Source: a bacterium
GTDB taxonomy: Bacteria > Auribacterota > Auribacteria > Auribacterales > Auribacteraceae
Assembly: GCA_024233545.1 (NCBI GenBank)
Contig: JACKPL010000012.1
Location: 1-56,992, forward strand
Reading direction: 5' to 3'
Length of the DNA stretch: 56,992 nt
Under the pieces are notes generated by a model. It made no database searches and had not been told where the DNA came from. It worked only from the letters and a program-made list of their open reading frames with translations. The translations under genes were made by a program, and so were the position numbers. Each line of letters begins with the position of its first letter. Position 1 is the stretch's first letter. This document shows, piece after piece, positions 37,052-46,228 of this stretch.

Positions 37052-38059
37052 TTATTTGGTATAAGAATCCGACCTAAAAGGAGTTTGTTCTGCCGAAGGG
37101 GTGGCTTGATAATTAATCTTAACGTCGCGTTTGCCTATATCATATACTTCCGATAGTGTTTTAAAATCATCGGTTGATAACTCTTTTTGCCGATGAACTG
37201 CACCTTGGGTATCGAATACCATCTTTTGGTTTTCTTTTACAGTAAACGTTTCATGTTGAACCACATCTTTATTTCTTCCCGTCATTATTTCTCGGGAAAC
37301 TTCAACTTCTCCGTCTAAAACTGCCACAGAAACCTGTTTAGCATCGCCAGTCTGTTCAGCTTGAACCATAAACTGAGTACCACGCACTTTTACAGTAACC
37401 AAATCAGTAATGACTTGAAAATTAGGCAATTCGTTATTCTTTGTTTTGTTTACGTCAGCTAAAATAATACCTTGCTCTAAGCGGCATACTAATGTCGCAT
37501 TCTGATTACCGTTTGAAATTTCATCTATATAAATACTGGTATTTTCTTTTAGACTTATTTTGAATTTATTTTTTAGTTCGCAGTCAACCAAAGAAAAGGC
37601 GCCTGTATGAAGACGCTCGCCAATGCTAATCCGCCGATTTATCGATGCCACTTCAAGGAGGTTAGATTCATCTGATATAACGGCTTTCCCTTGTATAAAG
37701 GTAATAACAGGAAAGGAAATTCCATCACTTTTCGTATTCACCAAAAACATTCCTGCAAAAAGTAAAAGCATTGCTGCCACCCCAACAAATCCAACACGCC
37801 AAAAATATTTGTTTGGAAACACAATGACTTTAGAGGATTCTTTTGAGAGTTTTTTTACTTTTTCTGCAAATTTTTTATGATAATCTGCAGACGGCTCGCA
37901 TTGGGGTAACCTCTTCATTACATCGCGAATATTCATATAATGTTTATATACGTCCCGATAACCGTTTTCTTCCGCAAACCTTTTTTCAACTTCCACTTTT
38001 TGAGCCGGAGTGCATTCGTCATCCAAATATAATGATAATAATTTGTCTAACGCTTTCAT
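37052..38059 (-). CDS. FecR-domain anti-sigma-like membrane protein
   Basis: A 335-residue single-pass membrane protein. The first 75 residues resemble the sigma-binding start of anti-sigma factors (LLSLYLDDECTPAQ...). A membrane helix follows at about 84-106, then a periplasmic FecR domain at about 125-290 with FQVITDLVTVKVRGTQFMV and VSVAVLDGEVEVS. FecR proteins pass envelope signals to ECF sigma factors, but no sigma factor gene is nearby, so its partner is elsewhere or it has another role. GGGGGA precedes the ATG. Confidence 0.78.
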   Translation of the reverse strand: MKALDKLLSLYLDDECTPAQKVEVEKRFAEENGYRDVYKHYMNIRDVMKRLPQCEPSADYHKKFAEKVKKLSKESSKVIVFPNKYFWRVGFVGVAAMLLLFAGMFLVNTKSDGISFPVITFIQGKAVISDESNLLEVASINRRISIGERLHTGAFSLVDCELKNKFKISLKENTSIYIDEISNGNQNATLVCRLEQGIILADVNKTKNNELPNFQVITDLVTVKVRGTQFMVQAEQTGDAKQVSVAVLDGEVEVSREIMTGRNKDVVQHETFTVKENQKMVFDTQGAVHRQKELSTDDFKTLSEVYDIGKRDVKINYQATPSAEQTPFRSDSYTK

Positions 38060-38250
38060 GGATTAACGATTATTCCCCCAAAACTTTTGTAAGAATACTA
38101 ATTATTGAGTGAGTTACATCATAATACTTACAAACTGCTGTAAATATCTTTACTAACTTTCATTATTTAAAACAATTACTAGCAAAAATCATTACAATTT
38201 TTTTTCTTACATCGAAAGATACAAAATAACGAATAAAAAAGTATGCCTAT

Positions 38251-38943
38251 TTATTTGTTTAGAAGAGGCTCAGCTTCTTCAGCCGAGATATAACCCTGAT
38301 CTTTAAGGAACAAAATCTGTTCCAAAACCGACACATCATCCGGTATAACGGAAAGAATCTTTTTATATTCAAGAAACGCACGGCGCGGAAACCCGTGTGT
38401 TATGAGAAATTGAGCAAAATCTGCACGGATTTTTGCATTTTCAGGGAAAAGAAGCGTTAATTCTTTAAACTCTACTATTGCCATATTAACATTCTGGGTT
38501 CGAACAAGCATTGCAATGATCTTTTTTTGAACAGTGATGACTTCTTCTGCAGAATAGCGATCATTGTTTTTCATTATTTTAACGGCTTTACGACACATAT
38601 CAATAGCTTCATCCCGTTTTGCAAGCATTTGTGCGGCATTGCTTGTTTCAAGAAGAAGCTCAACATTATCAGCGTCGTTGTCGAGCTGTTTTTTTAAAAT
38701 TTCAAAACGGTCATAATAGTGCTGGCGGTATTGTATTCGAGATTGCAGTGCATCGGAGGAAACTTCTCCGGTTTGGTTCTCAGTGCTGTCATTATCGTAA
38801 GAGATTTCGCTGTCTACTATTGACGCTGTATTATCCATTTCCGGAACCACTGATTCATTATCCATCTCTTGTGAAGCGGCATTCAACATCATGGACATAT
38901 TGATAAAGAATACAATTACTATCATAAATTTAAAATAGTTCAT
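38251..38943 (-). CDS. Secreted TPR protein
   Basis: A 230-residue protein from the ATG at 38943 with a signal peptide (MNYFKFMIVIVFFINMSMML). A Ser/Asp/Glu-rich low-complexity stretch of about 50 residues follows, then TPR-like helices covering most of the rest (DNVELLLETSNAAQML, MAIVEFKELTLLFPENAKI, RRAFLEYKKILSVIPDD). An alternative ATG lies at 38979; neither has a strong ribosome site, and the signal peptide decides. It probably acts in the periplasm as an interaction scaffold. It lies upstream of the FecR-like gene on the same strand, 190 bases away. Confidence 0.65.
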   Translation of the reverse strand: MNYFKFMIVIVFFINMSMMLNAASQEMDNESVVPEMDNTASIVDSEISYDNDSTENQTGEVSSDALQSRIQYRQHYYDRFEILKKQLDNDADNVELLLETSNAAQMLAKRDEAIDMCRKAVKIMKNNDRYSAEEVITVQKKIIAMLVRTQNVNMAIVEFKELTLLFPENAKIRADFAQFLITHGFPRRAFLEYKKILSVIPDDVSVLEQILFLKDQGYISAEEAEPLLNK

Positions 38944-39286
38944 AAAATTTCCATTGTGGTATTTTTCGTTCTTTGACATATTTTTATATCTCTATTGTTG
39001 TGTCATATCTCAGTTCGATATTCAAGTTTTTTTTGCAGTTCGCCTGTATGATATTTTCCGATCTTGTCCGAAATATACAGCAATCTCTTCTATTACTATT
39101 ACAACCGATTGCCCGACAATTTGTTATCTACACTACTATTCTAAAAGGAATAACTCTATAGCCGATACTACTCATACACAAAAGAATACGGTACGCATTA
39201 AAAAATATTCACTATTTTGGAACATTTTTTGCTTTATTACCCAATGGTAAATAGTTTAACTCTCAACAGTACTATACGGAACCTAT
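38944..39286. other. Divergent intergenic region without a clear gene
   Basis: These 343 bases separate a minus-strand TPR gene and a plus-strand gene. I see no convincing ORF, RNA gene or strong promoter. The 100 bases before 39287 are AT-rich and hold only weak -10-like sequences. GGAA lies a few bases before the ATG at 39287. Confidence 0.5.
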
Positions 39287-40360
39287 ATGGAAAATATACG
39301 TATCGACCAGAATGCAGTTACTCCTCTTCCTCCGATTACAAATCCGGCACGTATTGATAAAAATAACGATGCTTTCAAAAAAACATTGGAAACACTTATT
39401 CCAAACACACCGCAAAACAATCTTCCCCATCCGGAACAACCTATCCAAGAACTGCCTGTTTCGGAACAGCCGAATTCATCTTATAAAGCAAAAAATATTC
39501 AGGAATTTAAAAATATCCAAAAGTATGCTCAGCAACAACCCGCTTCATCAAACCAGTCATATATAAACAAAACTCAAGGAATATCCTTAAAGCAACAAAT
39601 AAAATTATACAAAGAAGATCAATTTCTTGCACATCCCGGCAGTGACAATTATTTCATTCGGAACGGAAAAATAGAATACGATACAGCCTATGAACATTCT
39701 GATTTTTCAAAACGCATCGGGAAAGACATAACAGACGCTCTCTTAAACTTCAACAACGCAATATTAGATTCCCTTTTCGGCGCTAAATTTCGATATGTCG
39801 ATCAAAACGGATCACTTCAGGAAGGGAAAAAAGACGGTTTGCTTGGCGCTCTCGGAAAATTTACAAAAAATATGTTTGAAGGGATTTACGCCAAACCAGA
39901 TACCAATAACCCAACACCAAATGCAATGGATAAAATTGTTTATTCCGGCAAAAAAATTCTTATCGACGGCATCTGAAAAAACTTTTTCATTGATGTGCCT
40001 CATAGCATGATAGACATCACTGAAGACCTCTTTATAGGAACGCTCAATGCATTCGAGATTGTTCCTGATGCAACGATTGGCAACTTTGAAGCGGGTAGAA
40101 AATTAACCACAAAAATATTCGACAATGGACAACTCGCAATAAATTATATTTCCGACGTTTTGCCTACCGGTGAAGCATGGTTGCGCGTACACTCATTTGG
40201 TACTGACGCAACAAACCGTAACTTACCTGTTTTATTTAATATCAAATCTCCTCAGCAGGGACTTGATGATATCCGCTGGGAATCTATCAGAAACACCCCT
40301 TTCAGGAAAGCTATCGAAACCGTAGGAAGCATAGCGGCAAATTTCCTTTTCTTTTTATAA
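39287..40360 (+). pseudogene. Unknown gene interrupted by an in-frame TGA
   Basis: Two open pieces, 39287-39976 and on to 40360, are in the same frame and separated only by a TGA at 39974-39976. Reading through gives a 357-residue protein without signal peptide. It starts with a polar Gln/Pro/Asn-rich region (residues 10-110), followed by a compact domain whose sequence runs smoothly across the stop (KKILIDGI then KNFFIDVPHSMIDITEDL). A Trp codon (TGG) at this position would complete the gene. TGA clearly acts as a stop elsewhere here, so a nonsense mutation, a consensus error or read-through are the choices. Family not recognised. It precedes efp by 100 bases. Confidence 0.55.
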
Positions 40361-40460
40361 TTTTCGCAAACACAAATACAGAATGCTTGATTTTTTTTAA
40401 GTTTTGCTGTATATTACGCTAAAATTTTTCGAAACTGAATCAAAAGTGAGGGCTCTCTCT

Positions 40461-41021
40461 ATGACAAAAGCATCCTTGTTACGCAAAGGGAATGCTGTTT
40501 TAATAAACGGTGATATCCATATCCTTGTCGACCTTTCTTATCGTTCCCCCGGAAAAGGAGCGGCATTCTACCAGTTTTCATTCCGTAACCTTGCAAATGG
40601 AAAAATGTATTCCAATAAATACCGCCCAAACGAAGAACTTGAACAAATTACGCTCGTATCAAGAGATGTTCAATTCTTATATCATGAAGGCGATTTGTAT
40701 TATTTTATGAAGCTTGATACCTATGAACAGATATTTCTCAGCGAAGAAATCATCGGCGACAATAAACGCTTCCTTAAAGACGGGCTGGATGTAATTATCA
40801 TGTTCCATGGAGAAAAGCCTATTGAACTTGAAATGCCGGTAAGTGTCAGTATGCAAGTAATTTCTACCGTACCCGGACATAAGGGGGATACTGTATCAAA
40901 CGTCCTCAAACCTGCTACGGTCGAAAACGGATATGAGTTTGAAGTCCCGCTGTTTATTAAAGAAGGCGATATAATCAAAATCGACACTCGAACCGGCGAC
41001 TATTTAGGCAAAGACAACTAA
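40461..41021 (+). CDS. efp: Elongation factor P
   Basis: EF-P enters the ribosomal E site to relieve stalling at polyproline. From the ATG at 40461, which follows GAGGG, it has 186 residues, the usual length, with three beta-barrel domains. The domain I loop reads SPGKGAAF, with Lys32 at the place of the modified lysine of E. coli EF-P; no modification enzyme is in the window. The C-terminal FIKEGDIIKIDTRTGDYLG is typical. The frame extends to 40404, but the extra residues do not fit the family. Confidence 0.92.
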   Translation: MTKASLLRKGNAVLINGDIHILVDLSYRSPGKGAAFYQFSFRNLANGKMYSNKYRPNEELEQITLVSRDVQFLYHEGDLYYFMKLDTYEQIFLSEEIIGDNKRFLKDGLDVIIMFHGEKPIELEMPVSVSMQVISTVPGHKGDTVSNVLKPATVENGYEFEVPLFIKEGDIIKIDTRTGDYLGKDN

Positions 41022-41122
41022 GCACCTATCGTCCGAATTCTCGTTATATCTGCTAATTATAATGCTAACACTTCCGATATAATTAAGTGAACCATAAGAC
41101 TTAATTATTAGGGGTGCGTTCT

Positions 41123-41755
41123 GTGGACGAACAGGATAGAAGCAATCAGAATCTCAATAGACAAAACCGCAATACCGGCATAGAAACCGCCGGTTCTCCC
41201 GATGAAACCCAGCCTCAAGCAAAATGCCTCGTTAAATGCCAAGAGTGCGGAGAACGCCAAAAGATTGTCTGGACACCTGAACTGAATTGCCCGGTATGCA
41301 GTTCTAAGAAATTCTTTCCGGTTGTACAAGTCGACTCATTCGAAGAAAAACAAGAACAAACAGCAGAAATCACCATAGAAAAAGAAAAGAAAACACAAAT
41401 CCGCATTAAAAAAGAAGACATTCGGAAAGCCGCATCAGTCTTCTTTATTCTTTTGCTTACTGTTATTTGGGGATACATTGGAATTATGTATATCAATATG
41501 TATTTTAATAGAAAAAATGCGCCCGAAAATCTTGTCTGGGAATACCGCTGTACAACATGCGGCAACCGCTTTCTTGATATTCCCCGCATAGCACCTATTC
41601 GGTGTCAGGTGTGCAACAGTAAAACAGCATACGTAACATTTATTTGTAATGATACGGGAAAACGTTTTACTCTGATTGACAAAACAAAGGTACCCCGCTC
41701 CCCATATACCAACAGCGCAAATATCGAAGTATTTCGACCGAAATCAGGGTATTAA
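41123..41755 (+). CDS. Membrane protein with two zinc ribbons
   Basis: A 210-residue protein. The GTG at 41123 is 8 bases after AGGGG, which favours it over the GTG at 41114. It has one zinc ribbon before (CQECG ... CPVCSSKK) and one after (CTTCG ... CQVCNSKT) a single membrane helix at about 112-134, so the two would lie on opposite sides of the inner membrane. A charged Glu/Lys stretch precedes the helix. I do not recognise a family. It follows efp on the same strand by about 100 bases and is convergent with the M20 peptidase gene. Confidence 0.68.
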   Translation: MDEQDRSNQNLNRQNRNTGIETAGSPDETQPQAKCLVKCQECGERQKIVWTPELNCPVCSSKKFFPVVQVDSFEEKQEQTAEITIEKEKKTQIRIKKEDIRKAASVFFILLLTVIWGYIGIMYINMYFNRKNAPENLVWEYRCTTCGNRFLDIPRIAPIRCQVCNSKTAYVTFICNDTGKRFTLIDKTKVPRSPYTNSANIEVFRPKSGY

Positions 41756-41757
41756 AA

Positions 41758-42873
41758 TTATTTGCCCGCGGCAAGAACGATATTATATATCCATTCTGCG
41801 GCGCTTACAATCTCATCGATAACCACATATTCGTCACAGGAATGCAACTTCCGTGCACCAATGCCTAATACAACAGCAGGAAACCCTTTTTGATTAAAAA
41901 CATTTGCATCACTTCCGCCAAAAGCCGATTCCAAAATAATTTTTCCCTTAAATGCCTTACGGCATAATTCGATTACCAAAGACTCGGGAGAAACATCAAA
42001 CGCAGTAAAGTTATCATAAACGACAATAGATGCAGAACCGCCTTTTTTTACTGCCTCTTCGTGAAAAATTGATTTAACATTTTGAATGTATTTGTGTGCA
42101 TCGTTATCAATATACGACCGGACTTCGCCATTTAACCGCACAATGTCAGGAACCACATTAAATGCGGAACCGCCTTCAATTTTGCCAATATTTGCAGTCA
42201 TTGTAGGGCTGAGGCGTCCTTGTTCAATGCGTGCTATCGCCTTTGCCGCAATTTCAATCGCATTGACTCCTGTTTCAGGCGCAATTCCTGCATGCGCCGC
42301 CTTTCCATGTATTTCAGCATCATATCGAATCCCTGTGGGAGATTTACATATTACTGTTCCCACATCTGTGTCACCGCTATCGAGAACAAACACTGCTTTT
42401 CCCGTCAACCGAGAATAATCAAATTCCTTAGCGCCGCAGAGCCCTATTTCCTCACAAATAGAGAAAACAATTTCGACATCGCCATACCGTTCTTGATTTT
42501 CTTTCAAAGAACGCACAACTTCGCAGATAATTGCAATGCCGAGACGGTCATCGGCGCCAAGAATGGTTGCTCCTCCCGATGTGATTCTGTCTCCGGCAAC
42601 CGTTGGTACAATACCGCATGTACTGCTCACGGTATCCATATGCGCAGAAAGAATGATCGGCGGCAGAGATGGGTCAGTTCCCTTTAAAGTAATCAATAAA
42701 TTGCCGCTATTCCCTTGCAATATATCGCCGGCAGTATCTTCTTCGATCGATGTTACATAATCGTTTAGGACATGCCGGATATAAGCATTAACATTTTTTT
42801 CGTTTCGAGGCGCGCCATCTATTGATACCAGCTCAAGAAAAGTTTCCAGAAAACGATCTCGAGAAATTTTCAT
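41758..42873 (-). CDS. M20-family peptidase, tripeptidase-like
   Basis: A zinc-dependent peptidase of 371 residues. Metal-binding and catalytic residues are in SAHMDTV, GADDRLG and CEEIGLCG, and the dimerisation domain begins with the AEIHGKAAHAG segment. It resembles PepT-type tripeptidases and related M20 enzymes; exact specificity is open. It has no signal peptide, so it is cytosolic and probably recycles peptides. The ATG at 42873 follows AAAGGA by about 6 bases. It lies 57 bases after the unknown tail-anchored gene. Confidence 0.87.
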   Translation of the reverse strand: MKISRDRFLETFLELVSIDGAPRNEKNVNAYIRHVLNDYVTSIEEDTAGDILQGNSGNLLITLKGTDPSLPPIILSAHMDTVSSTCGIVPTVAGDRITSGGATILGADDRLGIAIICEVVRSLKENQERYGDVEIVFSICEEIGLCGAKEFDYSRLTGKAVFVLDSGDTDVGTVICKSPTGIRYDAEIHGKAAHAGIAPETGVNAIEIAAKAIARIEQGRLSPTMTANIGKIEGGSAFNVVPDIVRLNGEVRSYIDNDAHKYIQNVKSIFHEEAVKKGGSASIVVYDNFTAFDVSPESLVIELCRKAFKGKIILESAFGGSDANVFNQKGFPAVVLGIGARKLHSCDEYVVIDEIVSAAEWIYNIVLAAGK

Positions 42874-42930
42874 ATCAATTCCTTTCAAACATTCTTTAAT
42901 ATGCTGTAACTAAAAGGAGTATTGTAGAGA

Positions 42931-43917
42931 TTAGTTGAAAAGATTACAAATAAATTTCAACCAGCCGGGTAAATCTTTACCCGATATTAGAATAAAATTT
43001 ATTGTGAGAGAAACGAGAAATAATATAATGCTCAACAGTACCACGACAACAGTTGTTGTAGAAAAATCTTGGTATGCATTTGGGGAGAAACGAGCTTTTA
43101 CAATTCTTTGAGCTTCCTCATATCCCATCTGAAATTTTTCTTCTTCACCATCAGTTTTAACTACTAATTGATCTTTTTTGGACGGCGTCACAGGAGTTTT
43201 CTGCGGCTGAACCGTTTTTTCTTCTTCTATAACGCTCGCATTTGCTGTAGCGGCGGGCAACGGCTGTTCGTTTTGTAATGGTTTTTCCGGCGGTTCGATA
43301 GCATTTGATTCAACTTGAACTTTCTGCACGCTTTCAGCAGGCATCTTCAAGTTTATTTTTGGGACACTCGCTGACGGTTTATCCAGCTTTTCAATTTTTA
43401 TATTTGAAGACTCAACAAGTTTTTGAGGTTTGCCCGAAGCTTCTTTGTCTTTCGTTTTCGGAGATAGCAATATATCGCTTTTGGCTTCGATTTTCTCTTC
43501 AACATCTTTTTTTGCCGTTGAAGTTGTCGATTTTTTTACAGAAGAATCAGATTTTTTATCTTGTTTTTTTACATCGCTTTGATCTGCTATTTTGGTAGAA
43601 ATAAGCGCCTCAGGAGCCGATGCCATTTGTTCTATTTGCTTGACCACATCAATTTGATTGCTTAACACTTGATTTTTATATTCTTCTCCCCATTTTTGGA
43701 ACGTCCCGTTTTCGAGGGCATTTTTCACTTCTTCCTTCTGTTCCATAGTCAAATCGCGGGAAGAGTTAACATTATATTTCCAACATATCAGCGGACGGGC
43801 GTCGCGTTCGTATTCATATCCTTTTTCATTCAACAGTTCTACAATACGCTGAACGATTTGTTCTTCTTTGCTTATACGTGCTTTCCGCACCTCTGTTTTT
43901 GATGGGGATTGAGACAT
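42931..43917 (-). CDS. Tail-anchored low-complexity protein of unknown function
   Basis: A 328-residue protein with a short globular start (residues 1-85, with helices around QIVQRIVELLNEKGYEYERD and a CWKYNV strand), a long Lys/Ser/Glu/Pro-rich disordered middle (about 110-265) and one membrane helix near the end (TTVVVVLLSIILFLVSLTINFILI). Most of it would face the cytoplasm. I recognise no family. AAAGGG precedes the ATG and a TATAAT-like box lies about 30 bases upstream of the ATG (43952-43947), so it may have its own promoter. Confidence 0.62.
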   Translation of the reverse strand: MSQSPSKTEVRKARISKEEQIVQRIVELLNEKGYEYERDARPLICWKYNVNSSRDLTMEQKEEVKNALENGTFQKWGEEYKNQVLSNQIDVVKQIEQMASAPEALISTKIADQSDVKKQDKKSDSSVKKSTTSTAKKDVEEKIEAKSDILLSPKTKDKEASGKPQKLVESSNIKIEKLDKPSASVPKINLKMPAESVQKVQVESNAIEPPEKPLQNEQPLPAATANASVIEEEKTVQPQKTPVTPSKKDQLVVKTDGEEEKFQMGYEEAQRIVKARFSPNAYQDFSTTTVVVVLLSIILFLVSLTINFILISGKDLPGWLKFICNLFN

Positions 43918-44100
43918 TGCATTCCCTTTATGTTACATTCTCGCTTATTATAGTATCTTTTAAGTCAATTTTGGGATATTATGCATCAATGTTATGGAAT
44001 TAAATTCTCTCTGCTCAATGAACATTTTATTTACACGCCGATTTCCACAACCAATTACTGCATACTCCTCTCATTAGAATCGGTAACATGCTCTAAAACT

Positions 44101-44592
44101 TTAATCCAATGATAATTCCTGTGCCTTTTTTTTCAATACAATACCCGTATCATATAATGATTGAGGAAGCACTTTCGTATCACCGATCACCGGCATAAAA
44201 TTAGTATCGCCATTCCACCGTGGAACAATATGGATATGAATATGGTCAAGGATACCAGCGCCCGCCACTCGTCCGAGATTGATTCCAATATTAAAGCCGT
44301 GCGGGTTCATTACGCTTGTTAAAAGCTGTTTGCAATCGCGCGTAAGCTCCATCATATCTGCCAATTCATCACGTGATAATAATGCAAGGTCATCAGTATG
44401 TTTTTTAGGCGCAACCATTAAATGGCCGCTATTATACGGATATTTATTTAATAACGCAAAACACGTATCGCGAATAATAATTATGTGATTGTCTTTGCTG
44501 TTCCCTTCCAACGCATTGCAAAAAATACACTCGCCGCTTTTATCGGCGTTAAGAATATACTCGATACGCCATGGCGCCCATAATTTTTCCAT
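44101..44592 (-). CDS. HIT-family nucleotide hydrolase or transferase
   Basis: A 163-residue HIT protein. The motif HIHIHIVPRW carries the catalytic histidine triad. The start LWAPWRIEYI and CIFCNALEG (a CxxC metal pair) match the Ap4A-phosphorylase-like bacterial HIT group. The substrate is probably a dinucleoside polyphosphate or nucleotide conjugate, but the motif does not fix it. It begins 26 bases after the phosphodiesterase gene and is probably in its operon. Confidence 0.9.
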   Translation of the reverse strand: MEKLWAPWRIEYILNADKSGECIFCNALEGNSKDNHIIIIRDTCFALLNKYPYNSGHLMVAPKKHTDDLALLSRDELADMMELTRDCKQLLTSVMNPHGFNIGINLGRVAGAGILDHIHIHIVPRWNGDTNFMPVIGDTKVLPQSLYDTGIVLKKKAQELSLD

Positions 44593-44618
44593 TGAACCCT
44601 CTGTTTTGTATAAATTAT

Positions 44619-45110
44619 TTAAAATGAAATTATATCCGCATCAAAAGTTGTATCCGTTATGGTAAATATACCTATCGATTGTGAGCGGTCGCCGACAGCA
44701 GAACCCGGATTAAAAAAGAGCGTGCCGCCAATTACTGCTTTCTCTGGACGATGGGTATGCCCATACACGATACAATCAACCGAATCATTTTTAAAAAGCC
44801 GTTCTATACCTTGCTTGATATTTTCATACCCCGCCTCATGCCCATGAACCAATCCGATACGGATGCGGCCCGCATCAATAATTTTCTTTGAAGGGAACTG
44901 CTGTTTAATCTGATATTCATCCATATTGCCGTGTACCGCATGCAAAGGAGCAATAGACTGCAGTGTATTAACTACATCTATACTGGTAAAGTCTCCGGCG
45001 TGAATGATACTGTCGACGCCATGAAACGCCGCGACAACTTCCGTAGGTATAACTGAAGCCCTATCGGGGATATGGGTATCAGAAATGACTCCAATACGCA
45101 TCAGTGTCAT
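44619..45110 (-). CDS. YfcE/MJ0936-type metallophosphodiesterase
   Basis: A 163-residue metallophosphoesterase. Metal ligands are seen in ISDTH, HAGD, GNMD, HGH and GHTH, in the order of the MJ0936/YfcE group, which cleaves phosphodiesters in vitro. The natural substrate is usually unknown. Its ATG overlaps the TGA of the glycosyltransferase upstream (ATGA), and AAGGA lies 9 bases before it, so it is part of the glycan operon. A second ATG three codons later is also possible. Confidence 0.9.
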   Translation of the reverse strand: MTLMRIGVISDTHIPDRASVIPTEVVAAFHGVDSIIHAGDFTSIDVVNTLQSIAPLHAVHGNMDEYQIKQQFPSKKIIDAGRIRIGLVHGHEAGYENIKQGIERLFKNDSVDCIVYGHTHRPEKAVIGGTLFFNPGSAVGDRSQSIGIFTITDTTFDADIISF

Positions 45111-46228
45111 AAAGAAGATTCCTTAAAAAAAGTTTTATACGTATTTTCAAGTGTCGATATCATATGCCGTTTAGAATACTCTTGCGCAATAGTAGTACGC
45201 GCTTTGCTACCGAAAGTATACCGTAACTCATCATTTTTAACCAGTCTTAAAATGGCGTTGCATAAACGATGGGAATTGTGCGGTTCAACAAGAATGCCGT
45301 TCATATCGTTTTCTATCAATTCCTTGATACCGCCTACGTTGGTTGCAACACACGGAATGCCGCATGCCATCGCCTGCATCAGAGCAACCGGCAACCCTTC
45401 CCACAACGAAGGAAGGACAAAGATATCCGTTTGTGATAAATAATCAGTAACATTCGGTTTAAACCCTTCAAATCGCACAGCATTTTCTAAAGATTTGTCG
45501 CGTGCATAGAGTATCAGTTCTTGTTCAAGTTGCCCCTCGCCGAGAATAGTTAATGTACAATCCACACCAATAGAATGTAGCTCTGAGAGTGCATCAATGA
45601 GGTATTTGTGCCCTTTTTTGTGCGTCAAACTGCCTATTGTAAGTAGTTTAACGGGATACGCAATCTGTTTTTTTATACTGCAATCAGGATAATAGTCGAT
45701 ATCTATACCGTTATGAACAACCGCAATTTTTTCTGAAGCGGCGACAGCACTGTCGACAAGCATCTGTTTTCCTGCTCGGGAATTCGAAATAATTAGGTTT
45801 GCGTACCGCGCAGTTATACGGTCAATAACAGTATGATACCATTTGCGCCACGGATCAACATTGCGCTGTCCTGATATAATGACGGGAATACTAGCATGTT
45901 TCCCAGCAACACGACCTAATGCATTTGCATGGAATAAATAAGTATGCAAAATATCTATCTTTAAAGAACGCAACAACGCTTTTAAACGATAATATGCGGA
46001 AACATCACATTTCGATTTCATCTGTACGGAATAATAGGGAATATTCGCTTTATTGCACCGTTCCCGAAGCTCTCCGCCATCAACTAAAGTTATAACAATC
46101 GAACGGAAGGACTGCGCATTCAGGCCGTTGGCAACACTGAGTATCATATGTTCTGTGCCTCCCATTTGAGAGTCGGTCGTAAGATGCGCTATAGTAATAT
46201 GTTTGGGTTGTGTATCAGATGATATCAT
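45107..46228 (-). CDS. GT4-family glycosyltransferase
   Basis: A 373-residue retaining glycosyltransferase of the GT-B fold. The N-terminal loop with DSQMGGTEHMI is the acceptor-side glycine pattern. The C-terminal donor domain shows LTIGSLTHKKGHKYLI, then LPSLWEGLPVALMQAMACG and VGGIKELI. The usual E-x7-E pair reads E-x7-Q here, so the second acid is changed. Donor and acceptor cannot be read from the sequence. The start overlaps the end of asnB by 14 bases. It is cytosolic or membrane-associated and likely adds a sugar to a lipid-linked glycan. Confidence 0.9.
   Translation of the reverse strand: MISSDTQPKHITIAHLTTDSQMGGTEHMILSVANGLNAQSFRSIVITLVDGGELRERCNKANIPYYSVQMKSKCDVSAYYRLKALLRSLKIDILHTYLFHANALGRVAGKHASIPVIISGQRNVDPWRKWYHTVIDRITARYANLIISNSRAGKQMLVDSAVAASEKIAVVHNGIDIDYYPDCSIKKQIAYPVKLLTIGSLTHKKGHKYLIDALSELHSIGVDCTLTILGEGQLEQELILYARDKSLENAVRFEGFKPNVTDYLSQTDIFVLPSLWEGLPVALMQAMACGIPCVATNVGGIKELIENDMNGILVEPHNSHRLCNAILRLVKNDELRYTFGSKARTTIAQEYSKRHMISTLENTYKTFFKESSL

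Noticed and set aside
39287..40360. Idea that TGA is recoded as Trp or Gly throughout this genome
   Set aside because: Several genes end with TGA overlapping the next start codon (10841, 45107, 52398), and Trp is encoded by TGG everywhere else.
41055..41085. Two TATAAT boxes before the zinc-ribbon gene as promoters
   Set aside because: Neither has a recognisable -35 hexamer at 16-18 bases, and the region is simply AT-rich.
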